This document shows, in pieces, positions 9,180-11,155 of a stretch of 11,155 bases of DNA (position 1 is its first letter; every line of letters begins with the position of its first letter). A program made the position numbers and the translations under genes. The stretch is from NCBI GenBank assembly GCA_028290165.1, contig JAQGKJ010000470.1:1-11155 (forward strand). Reading direction: 5' to 3'. The notes under the pieces are model-generated. The model made no database searches and was not told where the DNA came from. It saw only the letters and a program-made list of their open reading frames with translations. This DNA is from Bradyrhizobium sp. GTDB taxonomy: Bacteria > Pseudomonadota > Alphaproteobacteria > Rhizobiales > Xanthobacteraceae.

Positions 9180-9301
9180 CCGTCATTCCGGGGCGCGCAA
9201 AGCGCGAGCCCGGACTCCATAACGACCACCGTGAGCATGGATTCCGGGCCTGCGCCAAGTGGCGCCTCCACTATGTGCAACTGCACATCGGGGAATGACG
9301 G
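9180..9301. repeat. Imperfect palindromic intergenic repeat, Bradyrhizobium type
   Basis: A 122-base element filling most of the 147-base gap between the convergent DUF3309-like gene and ligD. The outer arms CCGTCATTCC (9180-9189) and GGAATGACGG (9292-9301) are perfect complements. Inner arms of 19 bases (9202-9220 and 9237-9255) pair with three mismatches around a 16-base loop. The right half is 24 bases longer and holds two small hairpins of its own: GCGCC/GGCGC around 9252-9265 and ATGTGCA/TGCACAT (9273-9279, 9282-9288). Elements with these ends are, from general knowledge, abundant between genes in Bradyrhizobium. Its place between convergent stops suggests it folds in both transcripts and may act as a two-way terminator or mRNA stabiliser. 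No coding role is seen. Confidence 0.8.
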
Positions 9302-9310
9302 AAGAGGTAA

Positions 9311-11155
9311 TCATTTTTTCGCCGCCAGCCTCTTGATCGCCGCTTTGATCGATGACGCCGCGTCATCGTAGCCCTCCCACGCCTTGGTTTTGGCGAGCAG
9401 CGACGGCACGGTGCGCACGGTGTAGCGTTTCGGATCGAGATCGCCGCGCACCTGCGCCCAGGTCAGCGGCATCGAGACGGTCGCGCCTTGGCGCGCCCGC
9501 GGCGACAGCACCGCGACCGCGGTCGCCATCCGGTCGTTGCGCAGGTAATCCAGAAAAATCTTTCCCTTACGAAGTTTCTTCGACATGTTGAGCAGGTACT
9601 GCTCGGGGTTTTCGTCGGCCATCCACTGGCAAACGCCTTGCGCAAAGGCTTTTGCCTCCTTCCATGTCACCTTGTCCTTGGCGCCGAATAGCAGCGGCAC
9701 GACCACGTGAAGCCCCTTGCCGCCGGTGGTCTTGCAGAAACTCTCCATACCGACGTCGGCAAGATGCTGCCGCATGTCCTTGGCGGCCTCGATGACATCC
9801 GAGAATTCAACCTCCGGCGCCGGGTCGAGGTCGAACACCAATCGTCCCGGGACGTCATACGCAAACGGCGCGCAATTCCACGGATGCAGCTCGAGGCCGC
9901 CGATCTGCGCCACCGCCGCGAGACCCTCGACGCGGTCGATCTGCAGATAGGGCTTGCGATCGCCGGACACCTTGGCCAATTCGAGCAGGTTCGAAGTCCC
10001 TTGCATCGCGTGGCGCTGAAAGAACTTTTCACCGTTGATGCCATCGGGAGCGCGCACGATGGAGCACGGCCGTCCCTTCAGATGGCCGATCATCCAGCCG
10101 CCGACCGCCTCGAAATAGCGGGCGAGATCGAGCTTGGTGACGGGTTCGCCGTCGCCGCCATCCGGCCACAGCTCCTTGTCGGGCTTTGAGATAACGACGC
10201 CCATCACCTCGGCGGATTTATTCTCGGCCTGCTGCGGCTGCATCTTGCCCGACTTGGCCGCAGTCTTTCCGGAAGCAGGTTTGGCAATGCTGGTCATGGC
10301 CGGCTTCTCCGCGCTTACCTCGTCGGCCGGCTTGTCCTGTCGCAGCCCTTTGAACGCAGCCTGCCGTATATTGCCGGCGTCAGTCCAGCCTGCGAACTCG
10401 ATCTCGGCGACAAGCTCGGGCTTCAGCCAGTGCACGTCGCGGGTCTTGCGCGGCGCGTCCTTGCCGCCGAACGGGCTCGTATCGGAGGCCGCCGCCTTTA
10501 GCGCCGGCATGATCCGCTTGACCTTGTCCTGCCCAAAGCCAGTGCCGACCATCCCGACAAAGGCCAGGTGATCGCCGCGATGGACGCCGGCCATCAACGA
10601 GCGGAATTTGCCGTTGGTGGTCTTCCAGCCTCCGATCACGACCTCATGCCCGGCGCGGCACTTTGCTTTGGTCCAATCCTCGGTGCGGCCGGAACGATAG
10701 GGCGCGCTGAGTTTTTTGGAGACGATGCCTTCCAGCGACAGTTTGCAGGCCGATTGCAGGATGGCGTCGCCGCCGGTTTCAAAATGCTCGACATAGCGGA
10801 TCAGTTTGCTTTTGGCCTTGGCCCGCGCCTCCAGCAGTTTTTGCAATCGCGCCTTGCGATCGCGAAGCGGTATCCGCCGCAGATCTTCGCCATCGGCAAA
10901 CAAGAGATCGAACGCAAAGAAGATCAGATTGTCGGTCTTGCCGTCGGAAAGCGCGGCTTGCAGGCTGGAAAAATCCGGCGCCCCGTTGTGGTCGAGGGCT
11001 ACGATTTCTCCGTCGATCAGCACATCGGGGAGTGGGCTTGCCTCTTTCGCGATGGCCCCGAATTTTTCGGTCCAGTCCAGCCCTTTGCGGGTTTTGAGCC
11101 GCGCGTCGCCGTCCTCGACGCGCAATTGCACCCGGTAGCCGTCGAATTTGATCTC
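9311..11155 (-). CDS. ligD: Multidomain ATP-dependent DNA ligase LigD (5' truncated by window)
   Basis: LigD seals and fills double-strand breaks in bacterial non-homologous end joining, working with Ku. The frame is open to the window edge; 614 C-terminal residues are visible. Counting from the edge, ligase motif I EIKFDGYR has the AMP-accepting Lys at residue 3 (codon 11147-11149), motif III DGEIV is at 48-52, motif IV EGIVSKK at 142-148 and motif V WTKAKC at 161-166; an OB-fold region runs to about 265. A Lys/Ala-rich linker (about 265-318) leads to the polymerase/primase domain (about 320-610), with the metal ligands DLDP at 442-445, TTGGKGLH at 476-483, and FLDYLRND with Asp 536. The order ligase then polymerase matches the Pseudomonas-type PE-LIG-POL layout, so a phosphoesterase domain probably lies upstream, outside the window. 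No ku gene is visible. Catalytic residues seen are intact. Confidence 0.95.
   Translation of the reverse strand, partial: EIKFDGYRVQLRVEDGDARLKTRKGLDWTEKFGAIAKEASPLPDVLIDGEIVALDHNGAPDFSSLQAALSDGKTDNLIFFAFDLLFADGEDLRRIPLRDRKARLQKLLEARAKAKSKLIRYVEHFETGGDAILQSACKLSLEGIVSKKLSAPYRSGRTEDWTKAKCRAGHEVVIGGWKTTNGKFRSLMAGVHRGDHLAFVGMVGTGFGQDKVKRIMPALKAAASDTSPFGGKDAPRKTRDVHWLKPELVAEIEFAGWTDAGNIRQAAFKGLRQDKPADEVSAEKPAMTSIAKPASGKTAAKSGKMQPQQAENKSAEVMGVVISKPDKELWPDGGDGEPVTKLDLARYFEAVGGWMIGHLKGRPCSIVRAPDGINGEKFFQRHAMQGTSNLLELAKVSGDRKPYLQIDRVEGLAAVAQIGGLELHPWNCAPFAYDVPGRLVFDLDPAPEVEFSDVIEAAKDMRQHLADVGMESFCKTTGGKGLHVVVPLLFGAKDKVTWKEAKAFAQGVCQWMADENPEQYLLNMSKKLRKGKIFLDYLRNDRMATAVAVLSPRARQGATVSMPLTWAQVRGDLDPKRYTVRTVPSLLAKTKAWEGYDDAASSIKAAIKRLAAKK

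Noticed and set aside
8924..9286. A 120-codon minus-strand frame over the DUF3309-like gene and the repeat
   Set aside because: Its first third is a translation of the palindromic repeat (giving MESGLALCAPRND, the kind of peptide such repeats encode by accident) and the rest is antisense to the miniprotein.
9180..9301. CRISPR repeat or insertion-sequence end
   Set aside because: There is a single palindromic unit with no spacer series, no transposase frame and no evident target-site duplication.

Overview
The window looks like chromosomal DNA of a high-GC alphaproteobacterium, most likely Bradyrhizobium or a close relative in the Nitrobacteraceae. The reasons are the base composition, the style of the protein sequences, a 9180-9301 palindromic repeat that begins and ends with a CCGTCATTCC-type arm (common between genes in that group), and the combination of a PHA-system protein, a DUF3309 miniprotein and a multidomain LigD. 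The assignment is from recognition, not from a search.

Left two thirds (1-8337, + strand): four glycoside hydrolase family 13 genes in a tightly packed operon, glgB (5' end outside the window), glgX, treZ and treY. The gap between glgB and glgX is 3 bases; glgX/treZ and treZ/treY overlap by ATGA and TGATG. Together they form a polysaccharide-to-trehalose line: GlgB makes branched alpha-glucan, GlgX trims branches to linear malto-oligosaccharides, TreY turns the reducing-end linkage into alpha,alpha-1,1, and TreZ releases trehalose. All four genes have intact catalytic motifs. A perfect 11-bp hairpin follows treY by 9 bases.

Middle (8338-9310): a short accessory stretch. It has a small minus-strand gene of the polyhydroxyalkanoic acid system family (8523-8834), a divergent 54-residue DUF3309-like membrane miniprotein (8999-9163), a possible general-stress (EcfG-type) promoter in front of the miniprotein, and an asymmetric palindromic repeat between the miniprotein and the next, convergent gene.

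Right end (9311-11155, - strand): the C-terminal 614 residues of a LigD-type multidomain DNA ligase for non-homologous end joining, ligase domain followed by polymerase/primase domain. The window ends two residues upstream of the ligase catalytic lysine, so any N-terminal phosphoesterase domain and any ku gene lie outside.

The genes share a plausible theme of carbon storage, osmoprotectant production and survival in non-growing or dry cells, but this is inference. I found no RNA genes, CRISPR arrays, insertion sequences or phage genes, and no clearly new system. The least explained items are the DUF3309-like miniprotein with its candidate stress promoter and the mosaic palindromic repeat.
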